DNA of 64,000 bases from Aurantibacter sp034110465 (GCA_034110465.1 JAWUZD010000011.1:1-64000); one strand, 5' to 3'; positions 6,834-15,042 are shown, counted from the first letter of the stretch. The notes: generated from the letters alone by a model not told the origin. Program-made: numbers and translations.

Positions 6834-7584
6834 ACAATTCTTCTTCTTTAGAGGTTAAATAAGGAATACTTAAAAGGGATTCTTCAAAATTCTCTTTTGT
6901 TAAGACTTGTGCGCCATACTCTATCATTTCTTTAGGCCAAGTCAAATTTACATCATTAATAATACTTTCTAATATAAATAAACTACGTCCAAGTCGTAAC
7001 GCTTCCCAACCTTGGTGCTTTGTACCACTTTTCTCTGACGCCTCTATAATAATTGTTGCATCACTTATCAAAGCCATAGTTCTGTTTCGCATAGGGAAAT
7101 TTGAAGGTAAAAACGGATATCCGATTGGAAATTGTGATATAGCTAAATGATTTTTAGTTATTTCTTTAAATAAATCTTCATTTTTTTTAGGGTAAACTTT
7201 ATTTAGCGGAGTACCAACTACCGAAATAGTTTTACCATTATTATTTATTGCCGTTTGATGTGCAATTGAGTCTACTCCTTCTGCAAGACCACTAACTACA
7301 ATAAAACCCTTTTCAACAAGTAATTTTGTTACTTGTTGAGTTCTAATAATTCCATTTTTAGAAACCTTTCTTGAGCCAACAACAGAAACCCTTCTCTTTT
7401 CAATAAGCAAATCAAAATCTCCGATACAATATAATTCTTTTGGACAATTTTTCTTTTCTATATCTGTAAGAAATCTTGTAAATTCTGTATAAATATTTTT
7501 TATCATGGATGTAATCCTTAAAATGCAAAGAAATGATTTTATATTACTTTCAGCAAGTATTGAAACTTGTTTTAGCATAATCAA
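6823..7584 (-). CDS. DprA/Smf-like SLOG protein, ShosA-like antitoxin partner
   Basis: A 253-residue Rossmann-type DprA-family protein. Family motifs are GSRK at 70-73, SGLAEGVDSIAH at 98-109, FPMRNR at 163-168 and SGTKHQG at 186-192. It lacks the C-terminal winged helix of chromosomal DprA and has a shortened N-terminal region, so it is not the housekeeping competence protein. It is the first gene of the two-gene unit with the phosphoribosyltransferase (11-bp overlap). In ShosTA systems the DprA-like protein is the antitoxin, perhaps sensing DNA or nucleotides. The start is MIMLKQ, and the second ATG (7578) is equally possible. Confidence 0.75.
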   Translation of the reverse strand: MIMLKQVSILAESNIKSFLCILRITSMIKNIYTEFTRFLTDIEKKNCPKELYCIGDFDLLIEKRRVSVVGSRKVSKNGIIRTQQVTKLLVEKGFIVVSGLAEGVDSIAHQTAINNNGKTISVVGTPLNKVYPKKNEDLFKEITKNHLAISQFPIGYPFLPSNFPMRNRTMALISDATIIIEASEKSGTKHQGWEALRLGRSLFILESIINDVNLTWPKEMIEYGAQVLTKENFEESLLSIPYLTSKEEELYAF

Positions 7585-7724
7585 TTTTAAATATACAATA
7601 TTCTTTTTTAATTGTTTACCTATATTGCAATGAAATATAACTCTTTATTAAAATTTAGAGACTCTCTTAATTACACAATCCAAATACAATCTATAAAATA
7701 TAGAATCCTAAATCAGTATCCTTA

Positions 7725-8021
7725 TCAGATTACAGATTTAGGTACTTTATTATTTAGGTATTCTCTAAGTTGCTCAATCTCGAAATACAATAGGTCATTT
7801 TCAACCTTATAGTCAATAAAGTTTTTTAAGTATTCTATTTTTTTCTCTAGATTATGTCTGTCGTGAATACTAGCATAATATTCTTTAGGTCTATTCTCAT
7901 CAAAACAATTTATAAGAATTAAATCTTTATCATATTTTTTAACATCAGGTAGAAGCGTAAACTCAGGCGGTGTGTATTTTTCAATCTCTAACAGTATCTC
8001 TAATTCTATTTTATTATCCAT
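7725..8021 (-). CDS. Hypothetical protein, 98 residues, possible coiled coil
   Basis: A soluble acidic protein. The C-terminal half (about 58-92, LEKKIEYLKNFIDYKVENDLLYFEIEQL region) has heptad-like spacing. No family was recognised. It overlaps the upstream terminase-like gene by 8 bp on the same strand, so it belongs to the core operon of the island. Confidence 0.6.
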   Translation of the reverse strand: MDNKIELEILLEIEKYTPPEFTLLPDVKKYDKDLILINCFDENRPKEYYASIHDRHNLEKKIEYLKNFIDYKVENDLLYFEIEQLREYLNNKVPKSVI

Positions 8022-8343
8022 TCATAATTTTTTTTTGAAGTTCTATTATTCTAGATTGTCTTTCTCCCGATGTCATTTTTATAAAATGCTCAGTAGACAA
8101 TGAAGCATCTACTTCAACACGCTGTAATTTTGGTATTATAAAGTCTGAAAATTTCACTATAATGTCTAATGCTTTCTCAGGGTTCTCCTGCGCTACTTTG
8201 TTAAGCCATTTATCAAGGTTTGGCAAATTATCAGTAATTAGTAATTTAAAGGCTTCCCTAACTTCTGCGGTGCTTTTATTTGGCACTCCTTTCCTACTCG
8301 ACTTCTTACCTGCTAAGGATTGTTTTTCTTTTAATGTTTTCAT
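8014..8343 (-). CDS. Possible small-terminase-like DNA-binding protein
   Basis: A 109-residue protein with a very basic N-terminus (KEKQSLAGKKSSRKGVPNKST), followed by a helical segment of the form EVREAFKLLITDNLPNLDKWL and ALDIIVKFSDFIIPKLQRVE. This pattern is common in small phage-type proteins of Bacteroidota elements that resemble small terminase subunits. The identification is by pattern only and weak. If right, it would support a phage-satellite reading of the island, since satellites use their own small terminase to redirect packaging. It lies in the core operon between the DUF6371 gene and a small unknown gene. Confidence 0.4.
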   Translation of the reverse strand: MKTLKEKQSLAGKKSSRKGVPNKSTAEVREAFKLLITDNLPNLDKWLNKVAQENPEKALDIIVKFSDFIIPKLQRVEVDASLSTEHFIKMTSGERQSRIIELQKKIMNG

Positions 8344-8361
8344 AGTTATTAAATAGTTAGT

Positions 8362-9276
8362 TTAAGTATTAATTTTTAGTAAATAATCGGCTAAGTCTAA
8401 GCCTTGCTCTCTTTCTTGTTTTGTTGCTTTATCTTCTAAAAGTCTGGAGGTTCTAAAGTTTGCTAGACTCGTTAATTCAGGTATCTTATCATTCCATAAA
8501 TCATAACACTTTAAGTCAGGAAATAAAACAACATTTCTACCTCTAAGTATCTTAGTCTTATTCTTATTTAAATTGCTAACGCTTCCGCACGCTATCCAAA
8601 TAAACTCAGGTAAGTAAACGCTACAAATTATAGCCGTCTTTTCACTTTCTACAATAGCGACTGGTTTGCTTTTATCCTCATTAAGCAAGTGAGTACCGAA
8701 GTAGCATTGCTCTAGTTCAAAATTTGCTAGTTTTAAAACACAATGCGCCCAGTTAATGTAATTCTTTGGCTCTTTTACTCTTTTACCATTTGAAGGGTTG
8801 TAAAGCATTATTTTACCACTTCTTATTTTGTTGTTTTCATCTACCTGCCAAAATACATTTGCGCCTTTCCAATGCTTAGAAGTTCCAACGTGATACTTAT
8901 CTGCTAAATAATCAGCAGTTTCTTTATTCCAGTGATTAGAAAGAAAATCTATAAAGTAATTAGCTGAGGTTTTTTCTTTACTTCTTTCCATTACCTGAGC
9001 ATCTATAAAAGTAGGCTCAGGCTTTGGCTTCGGTGGTTGTCTTTTTATTCTATTACTAAAATCTGTACTAAAATCATTATCTTTAAAATAGTCTTTAGGA
9101 GGATAATGATAACCGCACTTTATCTTATTGGAACAAATACCGACCTCATCACTTAAATACTCGTCAGCATCTAAATCAATGTATCTAGTAAACTCTTTAT
9201 TCTTTCGACAACTTGGACAACGGAATTTGGTTTTCATTCCCTTATAAGGCTCTAAAATGTATCTGTAATTACTCAT
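8362..9276 (-). CDS. DUF6371-type protein with CHC2-like zinc finger and TOPRIM-like region
   Basis: A 304-residue protein. The N-terminus has a zinc-ribbon-like cluster (FRCPSC near 18-23, then GICSNKIKCGYHYP near 46-59), as in primase-associated proteins. The C-terminal half has a TOPRIM-like segment, VAIVESEKTAIIC followed by NVVLFPDLK. It matches the Bacteroidota DUF6371 family found beside P4-type primases on mobile elements. It probably assists element replication as primase, primase partner or DNA binder. The gene is followed after 18 bp by the possible terminase-like gene and preceded by the helicase-primase gene on the same strand. Confidence 0.75.
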   Translation of the reverse strand: MSNYRYILEPYKGMKTKFRCPSCRKNKEFTRYIDLDADEYLSDEVGICSNKIKCGYHYPPKDYFKDNDFSTDFSNRIKRQPPKPKPEPTFIDAQVMERSKEKTSANYFIDFLSNHWNKETADYLADKYHVGTSKHWKGANVFWQVDENNKIRSGKIMLYNPSNGKRVKEPKNYINWAHCVLKLANFELEQCYFGTHLLNEDKSKPVAIVESEKTAIICSVYLPEFIWIACGSVSNLNKNKTKILRGRNVVLFPDLKCYDLWNDKIPELTSLANFRTSRLLEDKATKQEREQGLDLADYLLKINT

Positions 9277-9321
9277 AGTGTTAAAAAATGTTTTTTTTAT
9301 TAGCTACATTCTATACACGAA

Positions 9322-10797
9322 CTACATTAAAGCAGTTTTCTCGATAAATACCGCATTACCATAAGACTTTCTTAAAATCTCGTAACCATTTTTTTTAAGT
9401 CTACTGGATAGTGTTCTAGTTGAACAAGGTCTAAAACCTCCATCTAAGCAATACGTTTTATACTCAGCATAAATGTCTTTAAGTGGTCGCTCTGAACTTA
9501 CCGCCTTTTGGTAATTCTCATCTTCTAAAAACATCATTACACTATCGCTTTCTTTTTGGTATTGTAGCACTTCATCCTGTACCACCTTACTATCTGTAAA
9601 ACCTTTATTCTCTAATAATCTAGTTAGACCACCTAGAACCCAATTAAACACTCCTGAAAGCTCACTATCAATAATTCTAGTAGATAATTCTTTGTCTTGT
9701 TTCTTTGCAGGAATAGTAACTCTAAAAGGTAGGATTATAAACCTACGAAAAAATGCATTCGTATTCTCTACTTCTTTTGGTAGCTCGTTGCAGTTGAACA
9801 TAAACCTTGCATAGTCTTTAATTATCTGAGTGTTCTTATAAAGTAAACGTGCTTCTACTGGTTCGCCTGAAATAAGAAGTTTAAAAATGTTACTCTCTAA
9901 TTTTCCGTTTATCTCACTAGCATAATTTAAAAGCTTATTAACTAGCATAGCCCTAGAGTTTCCATTCTCTGCGGTTAACGATTGTAAAGAGTAATTTGCC
10001 ACGTTTTGGTTTCCTAATAAAGCCATTAATACTTCAAACAAGACACTCTTACCATTAGCTCCAGTACCATAAAGAAGTAATACTTTCTCCAACTTTAAAA
10101 CGCTATTCTTTACAAAGATGTAACCTAGATACTCTGCTAGTATTTCCTGAAGCTCAGACTCAGGTAAAACCTCATCTAAGAATTTTTGAAATTGCGGTGC
10201 GGTTGCTTCTTTATCATAATCAAATGGTAATTGATACGTTAAGAAATCAGAGTTCTTAAAAGGTCTTAAAATCTGCTTATGCTTAGTTATTTCAAACGTA
10301 CCATTACCTAGATTTATTAAAGTAGTTCCATTCTTTGGCTTTATTTCTTCTAGTCCTGCATCTGCTAAGAACTGCTTATGTAATTCATCTTTAAATAAGT
10401 GGTGCTTTGCATCAAACTTATCTACTCCCATTTTTAAGGCTACATTACCTAGAAAGTCTTTAAATATCTCATCTTCTATACTTTCCCAAAACTCGGAATT
10501 ATACAAATAAATAAACTCAGATTTTCTGCATAAGCTAAAACCATTATCGTCAAACGTCTTTAAAAGTATCTCTATACTTGCTATTAGATAATGTTTCTTT
10601 TGTAGCTTGTCTTTCTCATTATCCAATATGCAGTATTCTCTAAAGTTTACTGGTGTAATCGTTTTTAGCATTTCACTAAGAACACTATCTAATTGATTTA
10701 CTTTTAGTTTCTTTCTATCGTTTTTAATAGCCTCAAGTAGTTGGTCTGTTTCGTTTACTATCTCATCAATACCAATATTAGTTTTATCTTCTATCAT
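9322..10797 (-). CDS. P4-type primase-helicase (D5/SF3 family)
   Basis: A 491-residue replication protein. The superfamily 3 helicase domain occupies about 200-400: Walker A GTGANGKS near 244-251, then the YASEINGKL/ARFMFNCNELP region typical of phage and plasmid primases of the P4 family, with an NELP sensor motif. The C-terminus carries a winged-helix-like segment (about 440-490). It lacks a clear N-terminal primase site, which may be supplied by the neighbouring DUF6371 protein. It unwinds DNA at the element origin and implies autonomous replication after excision. It lies 3 bp from the upstream HTH gene. Confidence 0.85.
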   Translation of the reverse strand: MIEDKTNIGIDEIVNETDQLLEAIKNDRKKLKVNQLDSVLSEMLKTITPVNFREYCILDNEKDKLQKKHYLIASIEILLKTFDDNGFSLCRKSEFIYLYNSEFWESIEDEIFKDFLGNVALKMGVDKFDAKHHLFKDELHKQFLADAGLEEIKPKNGTTLINLGNGTFEITKHKQILRPFKNSDFLTYQLPFDYDKEATAPQFQKFLDEVLPESELQEILAEYLGYIFVKNSVLKLEKVLLLYGTGANGKSVLFEVLMALLGNQNVANYSLQSLTAENGNSRAMLVNKLLNYASEINGKLESNIFKLLISGEPVEARLLYKNTQIIKDYARFMFNCNELPKEVENTNAFFRRFIILPFRVTIPAKKQDKELSTRIIDSELSGVFNWVLGGLTRLLENKGFTDSKVVQDEVLQYQKESDSVMMFLEDENYQKAVSSERPLKDIYAEYKTYCLDGGFRPCSTRTLSSRLKKNGYEILRKSYGNAVFIEKTALM

Positions 10798-10800
10798 AAC

Positions 10801-11181
10801 TTAAAACATTTTAAATTGATTAGACTTCGATTTTGTTAAGACTTCAAATTCGTTTGGATTTGTACTCAGTAAATGAGCCATATTATTTGTTAATGGACAA
10901 AACTCTTCATCTATTGATTGAACTAATAGTCCATCTTTTTCTAATTTCCTTTTATATCGACAACCAGCTTCTATTGGAATTTTGATTGCGGTACATAAAG
11001 CCTTTTTAGTTGTAGTTACATACTTCAAAGCAATATAAAATAGCTGAATTTCTGTATATTTATTTTTCAACTCTGAAACTCTATAACCAGTACCTTTTTC
11101 AACTTTATTTTCTATTAATTTTAAAACTAAAATATTATCTTTATGTAGTCTTATACTAGGGTTTTGTGGTAACTGCTTCAT
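10801..11181 (-). CDS. Hypothetical winged-helix-like protein
   Basis: A 126-residue protein whose middle (about 45-95: QLFYIALKYVTTTKKALCTAI, then RYKRKLEKDGLLV) looks like a winged helix-turn-helix. It starts on the last base of the upstream excisionase-like gene and ends 3 bp before the primase gene, so it is part of the replication operon. A replication-initiation or regulatory role is plausible but unproven. Confidence 0.6.
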   Translation of the reverse strand: MKQLPQNPSIRLHKDNILVLKLIENKVEKGTGYRVSELKNKYTEIQLFYIALKYVTTTKKALCTAIKIPIEAGCRYKRKLEKDGLLVQSIDEEFCPLTNNMAHLLSTNPNEFEVLTKSKSNQFKMF

Positions 11182-11513
11182 TATCTAAATCCTTTTTTTT
11201 GGTTAGACAAATAAGCGTTTGCTTCTGCTTCTATCTCTTTTTGAGTTTTCTTCTTACCAGTTTTAATCCAGTCTATTATTTCAGACTTAAAGAAGTACAA
11301 ACGATTCCCTTTTTTGAAGTGTGGTAATTCGTTTCTTTGGACATATCCATAAAGAGTTGGTTTAGTTAGTCCAGTAAGTTTAACAACATCATCTAATTTA
11401 ATTGGTTTTTCAATCTCATTTTGAGTTGCTTCTGTTCTTTTGTTTAGAGAATTAAGTATTAAGGTTTCAATGTTACTTAATCTTCTATCAATTTCTAAAA
11501 ATGGATTATTCAT
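11181..11513 (-). CDS. Excisionase-like helix-turn-helix protein
   Basis: A 110-residue protein with a MerR/excisionase-type HTH at about 41-88: KLDDVVKLTGLTKPTLYGYVQRNELPHFKKGNRLYFFKSEIIDWI. Such proteins bend DNA at attachment sites to favour excision, or regulate element genes. The helix is preceded by about 35 residues of possible coiled coil. It heads the replication operon and is separated from the 430-residue gene by 80 bp that should hold a promoter. Confidence 0.8.
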   Translation of the reverse strand: MNNPFLEIDRRLSNIETLILNSLNKRTEATQNEIEKPIKLDDVVKLTGLTKPTLYGYVQRNELPHFKKGNRLYFFKSEIIDWIKTGKKKTQKEIEAEANAYLSNQKKGFR

Positions 11514-11593
11514 TTATACAAGTGTTAATTATTACTTGTACAAAGGTCTAGCTATCAGTAAGTAGGTAACTGGTTGTAACTGGTTACTTTCTT

Positions 11594-12886
11594 TTAGTCA
11601 TCATATTCAACGTAAGATTTTAAAGTATTTAAATCTCTCTTAAAGCCCTCAAAATATTCAGGTTTAATATCTTTCGAAATACCTTCAAATAATAAAATTT
11701 TATTATCAATCTTTTTCGGTGTCGAATTATTTGGTTTTCCTTTTCTATTAGAAAGACTTGAATAAAATGTATAACGTTGAAACAGTTTTTCTCCTGAAGT
11801 TAGCGAGTATTTTTTTATAATAGAGTTTGCATTAATTCGAGTGACTTGAATTTTATTATAAACATAGATAAGGGCAATTTGATTAATGGTTAAATTACCT
11901 TTCTCTTTTATAGTGTCAGATTTGTCCGCTAACTCAGTTTTATTTAAAGCTTCAAATAAGCTTGGATAAAGTTTTTTGTACTCATCTGCTTGACTTAATA
12001 CACCTGAATAATAACCATATTCGTTGATAAGTTTATGTGTAATCATAAACGTATTTAAACTTCTAACTCCATTCCAACCGATAAACTTATTCTTAAATAA
12101 CGTACCTGAATAGGCTTTATTAAAGACACTAATTATTGATTTAGAATTTTCTCCAAACAATACGTTTTTTGAAAAAGCATAATTTTCTTTAAAGTACTGC
12201 TGCCCTTCTAAATATGAACTCATATAAGATTTCCAGTATGGTGTACTGTCCAAAACAAAAACCTCATTAGTATCAATTCTTTTAGCCTCTATTTCATCAT
12301 CATTACCAAATAAATAACAAAGAAATTCAGGATAGACTTTATACTTTATATTTTCAAAATCAACAGGCATAAACCCCTCTTTTGAGAGACTACTAATAAG
12401 CTTATTGTAAATATGCGATGTCGTTTTATTGTTTTGTATGGATTTAAATTCTATTAAAAGTATTCTATAATCTTTTACATGTTCACTTGATTTTTCTATA
12501 TCATTTTCAGCTTTATCTAATGCATCTTTTAGACTTACTATGTCATTTAAATCTATTAAAAAAGGATGATCATCTAAATAGTCTGTAGACCTAATAAAAA
12601 CGTTTTCCAATTCCTTAAGCTCATTAATTCTATTTTTCCTTTGATTAATTTGAAATTCATCCTTTAAATCTAATTTTATTAATTTTTGAATTTCTTGACT
12701 TGCCTTTCCTTTTAATTCGCAATGCAATTCATCTAAAGTGTTAGCTAGTAATTCATAAAATCTATTCTTAGTAATAGAACTTTTTGCTTTAATCTTATTA
12801 AATTTATCTACAAAAAAGGTGTCTAAGTCTTTTTGTTTTCGCTTGTGCTTTCTTAATCCACTAAGAAGTATTTTTACGTAATTCAT
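11594..12886 (-). CDS. Hypothetical protein of the integrase-linked core, 430 residues
   Basis: A large, charged, mainly helical protein with no signal peptide or membrane segment. The N-terminal 60 residues are very basic (GLRKHKRKQK at 11-20). A lysine-rich helical stretch lies at about 115-175. The C-terminus (about 350-400) has INQIALIYVYNKIQVTRINAN and a SSLSNRKGK motif that could bind nucleic acid. I do not recognise the family. It sits 10 bp downstream of the integrase gene on the same strand, so it is probably co-transcribed and linked to recombination or control of the element. Confidence 0.6.
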   Translation of the reverse strand: MNYVKILLSGLRKHKRKQKDLDTFFVDKFNKIKAKSSITKNRFYELLANTLDELHCELKGKASQEIQKLIKLDLKDEFQINQRKNRINELKELENVFIRSTDYLDDHPFLIDLNDIVSLKDALDKAENDIEKSSEHVKDYRILLIEFKSIQNNKTTSHIYNKLISSLSKEGFMPVDFENIKYKVYPEFLCYLFGNDDEIEAKRIDTNEVFVLDSTPYWKSYMSSYLEGQQYFKENYAFSKNVLFGENSKSIISVFNKAYSGTLFKNKFIGWNGVRSLNTFMITHKLINEYGYYSGVLSQADEYKKLYPSLFEALNKTELADKSDTIKEKGNLTINQIALIYVYNKIQVTRINANSIIKKYSLTSGEKLFQRYTFYSSLSNRKGKPNNSTPKKIDNKILLFEGISKDIKPEYFEGFKRDLNTLKSYVEYDD

Positions 12887-12896
12887 CTATCTAATG

Positions 12897-14150
12897 CTAA
12901 AAGTCTAAAGTTATTTTATTGGTAGTCGCTCGTTTAGTTTCATCAATAACCTTAGCATAAATTTGAGTTGTCTTTAAATCTTTATGTCCTAGCATTTTTG
13001 AAACTGTAAAAATATCTGTACCACTATTAAGTTGTAAAGTGGCATAGGTATGTCTAAAGCAATGGAAAGTTAAATGCTTAGTTATTCCTGCACTCATACA
13101 CCACTTTAAAAGTATTTTATTTTGGTGTGCTGAATACTTTAAACCATCAAAAACCTTTTGCTGAGGTTCGCCTTGTTCTCCTAATAAGCTATAAGCTTGT
13201 TCCGAAATTGGTAGATATTCAAAACGCTTAACTTTCTTTTGCTGAAAACGTATCTCATAACCACTTTCTTTATTAACCACTATTTCTTCCCACGTTAACT
13301 TTTCAATATCTGAAAACCTCAACCCAGTTAATGCAGAAAACAAAGAAGCACGTTTTAAAATAGGATTATCGCAATCAGTCTTTACTAGTAAATTGACTTC
13401 ATCTAAACTTAAAAAAACTCTTTGCGTGTCCGCTTGTTCTATTGGTTTTATAAAAGCGTTCAGATTTTCAGATAGTAGTTTGTCTTTGTAAGCTTGTTTT
13501 AAGGTAGCTTTAAACTTATTAAAATAACTTAGTGCCGAGTTCTGAGAAAGGCTAGACTTAGAGCTTCTTTTACTTTTAGAAGTAAGTAAAAACTTCTTAT
13601 AGTCCTCGCAAAATTTCTCGTCTAAATCTCCAAACTTTAAACTGCCTTTGGTAAAATCTATTAAATAATTATACGCTGATTGCCATACTGCGTAATTCTT
13701 ACCAGTACGTTCTTCCATTAATTGCTCATAGTATGCTATAAAAGAAAGTTCTTCTTTCTCTTTAGCTTTTAATAGCTCTAATTCAAACTCAGTATAAATC
13801 TCAGGCTTATTTAGTTCATTATCTCGCTTCTGCTTTATCTGTTCTGCCAGTTGTAACGTTTCTTTATTAGCAGTCTTCTGTATTGTAGTAAGTGGTTTTA
13901 GTGTTTTTAGTAATTCCTTACTCTTTATAGTTGCTTTAGAAAGTTCGTCTTTACTTTTAAGTTCTTTAGCTTCTATCTCTTTAAGTTCTTTCTTGAACTC
14001 AGTTTTATCTATGTCAACGAATAAGCCTAAAAACTCTCTTCTAGTTTCTTTATCTGAACCACTTAATTTAACCGCAGGATAAAAATCTAAATAAAAACTT
14101 TTACGTCCTTTACTAACTAATTTCTGTCTTAATTTAACTTTAATAGCCAT
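12897..14150 (-). CDS. Tyrosine site-specific integrase
   Basis: A 417-residue phage-type recombinase that inserts and excises the island at the 3' end of mnmE. N-terminal region (about 1-140): arm-binding and long helical linker rich in K and E. Core-binding SAM-like domain: about 147-235. Catalytic domain: R278 (TGLRFSDI), a lysine near 305-308, H363-x2-R366 (HCFRH), H389 (LGHKDL) and nucleophile Y398 (QIYAKV). The full R-K-H-R-H-Y set is present, so the enzyme looks active. It resembles Bacteroidota integrases with an N-terminal arm domain. The right attachment site lies about 0.9 kb away with one HTH gene between. Confidence 0.95.
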   Translation of the reverse strand: MAIKVKLRQKLVSKGRKSFYLDFYPAVKLSGSDKETRREFLGLFVDIDKTEFKKELKEIEAKELKSKDELSKATIKSKELLKTLKPLTTIQKTANKETLQLAEQIKQKRDNELNKPEIYTEFELELLKAKEKEELSFIAYYEQLMEERTGKNYAVWQSAYNYLIDFTKGSLKFGDLDEKFCEDYKKFLLTSKSKRSSKSSLSQNSALSYFNKFKATLKQAYKDKLLSENLNAFIKPIEQADTQRVFLSLDEVNLLVKTDCDNPILKRASLFSALTGLRFSDIEKLTWEEIVVNKESGYEIRFQQKKVKRFEYLPISEQAYSLLGEQGEPQQKVFDGLKYSAHQNKILLKWCMSAGITKHLTFHCFRHTYATLQLNSGTDIFTVSKMLGHKDLKTTQIYAKVIDETKRATTNKITLDF

Positions 14151-14223
14151 TTTATCTAATACTATTTATGTAGTTAATGTATGAAATGTACCTCAAAAGA
14201 AAAACTTTTTTTTTAGCACTTTA

Positions 14224-14778
14224 TTATTTATTAAATAATTTGTCTAATAATTCTTTTGGAACATAAACGAATTTACCTTTCTGTTTTTTTGGTATGTTGT
14301 TTCTTTTTATAATACCATAAAGCGCACCGCTAGAAACATTGTATTCTTTTAGGGCTTCATTAATTGTTAAACATTCTTCAAAATCATAATCCTTTACCTC
14401 TACTAGCTTTACTTCTTTGATTTCTTTATGCTGAGGTTCTTTAAACATACCATCTATGTCTGAGCGTTTTATTCTAGTCATTCTACTACCTAAATTAATA
14501 GCATTAATACTTCCATTATCGATAAAGTAATAAACAGAACGAATAGAACAATTTAAAAGAACTGAAACCTCTTTAGCCGTTAAAAACTCCTTAGTCTTTA
14601 AAGTATCTAAATCATTAGTTACGACATTTTTATCTTTAGTGTTATAGTCGTCTATTTTCTTCTTTCTTGATTTAGCTTTATAGTGCTTACTATTGCATTT
14701 TAAGGAACAGTAACGAGTGTTAGTTCTTTGAGCAACAAATTCACTCTTACAAAACTCACAATTACGTTTTATCTCCAT
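14224..14778 (-). CDS. Zinc-finger protein with two helix-turn-helix domains
   Basis: A 184-residue DNA-binding protein. It begins with a treble-clef-like zinc cluster (CEFC at 7-10, RYCSLKC at 23-29), then a basic patch. Two excisionase/MerR-type HTH units follow, about 64-112 (FLTAKEVSVLLNCSIRSVYYF start) and about 135-182 (CLTINEALKEYNVSSGALYGI start). Two HTH units in one chain suggest binding to paired sites, and a 10-bp tandem repeat and several AGGTAC motifs lie just upstream. It is probably the excisionase/recombination directionality factor or the control protein of the integrase gene, which follows after 73 bp. Confidence 0.75.
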   Translation of the reverse strand: MEIKRNCEFCKSEFVAQRTNTRYCSLKCNSKHYKAKSRKKKIDDYNTKDKNVVTNDLDTLKTKEFLTAKEVSVLLNCSIRSVYYFIDNGSINAINLGSRMTRIKRSDIDGMFKEPQHKEIKEVKLVEVKDYDFEECLTINEALKEYNVSSGALYGIIKRNNIPKKQKGKFVYVPKELLDKLFNK

Positions 14779-14821
14779 CTTAAAAGTATTGAATAAATGT
14801 CTTTAAATTAACTTTAGATAC

Positions 14822-14841
14822 ATTAAGCGCAATTAAGCGCA
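14822..14841. promoter_or_regulatory. Tandem 10-bp repeat, possible operator
   Basis: ATTAAGCGCA occurs twice head to tail, 44 bp upstream of the zinc-finger/HTH gene start at 14778. A perfect tandem decamer aligned with one helical turn is typical of an operator for a small DNA-binding protein. Its link to that regulator is inferred. Confidence 0.5.
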
Positions 14842-14885
14842 AAAAACAAAGGTAAAAACGTTAATTTTGTACCTCAACATAGACA

Positions 14886-14904
14886 AAGGTACAAATAAGG
14901 TACA
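14886..14904. repeat. Right integrase arm-type repeat pair
   Basis: The 19-mer AAGGTACAAATAAGGTACA is identical to 182-200. It belongs to a cluster of AGGTAC/GTACCT hexamers at 14188-14193, 14869-14874, 14887-14892, 14898-14903 and 14910-14915, against two at the left end. The asymmetric distribution resembles integrase and excisionase arm sites. Confidence 0.6.
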
Positions 14905-14919
14905 TAATTGTACCTTATA

Positions 14920-14947
14920 AACAGATAATACTTATTAACAGATAGTA
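14920..14947. repeat. Direct repeat near the right end
   Basis: AACAGATAATA (14920-14930) and AACAGATAGTA (14937-14947) are 11-mers with one mismatch, spaced 17 bp start to start. They may be another set of protein-binding sites between the arm sites and the attachment core. Confidence 0.4.
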
Positions 14948-14958
14948 ATTATAAAGCA

Positions 14959-14980
14959 TAAAAAAACCCTAATTAAAGGG
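14959..14980 (-). terminator. Terminator supplied by the island to mnmE
   Basis: Read on the minus strand, CCCT-TTAATT-AGGG is followed by a run of seven or eight T. It lies about 50 bp beyond the mnmE stop and inside the island, so it would end mnmE transcription in place of the displaced native downstream region. Confidence 0.5.
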
Positions 14981-15027
14981 ATTAGTGTAGTTTTAGTATG
15001 TTTTTGTTATTCTTTAGTTAATCATTG

Positions 15028-15042
15028 TTACTTTCCAATACA
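15028..15042. repeat. Attachment site copy, right (functional mnmE 3' end)
   Basis: TTACTTTCCAATACA, identical to 127-141. Here it is in frame with mnmE and encodes C-I-G-K-stop, the invariant C-terminal motif of the enzyme. Confidence 0.9.

Larger units (their letters stand above)
127..15042. mobile_element. Integrative island of about 14.9 kb in the 3' end of mnmE
   Basis: The exact 15-bp sequence TTACTTTCCAATACA occurs at 127-141 and 15028-15042, bounding DNA with a tyrosine integrase, excisionase-like HTH proteins, a P4-type primase-helicase and accessory genes. The right copy completes mnmE (TGT ATT GGA AAG TAA on the minus strand, C-I-G-K-stop). The left copy is the displaced original 3' end. 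The 3' end of mnmE (trmE/thdF) is a known island target, best known from Salmonella genomic island 1. No relaxase, coupling protein or type IV secretion gene is visible, so the element is either satellite-like or mobilised in trans. Cargo lies at 0.4-7.6 kb and the mobility/replication core at 7.7-14.8 kb. Confidence 0.9.

Noticed and set aside
7612..7812. Plus-strand frame of 66 codons
   Set aside because: It overlaps the 98-residue gene on the other strand; composition is not protein-like.
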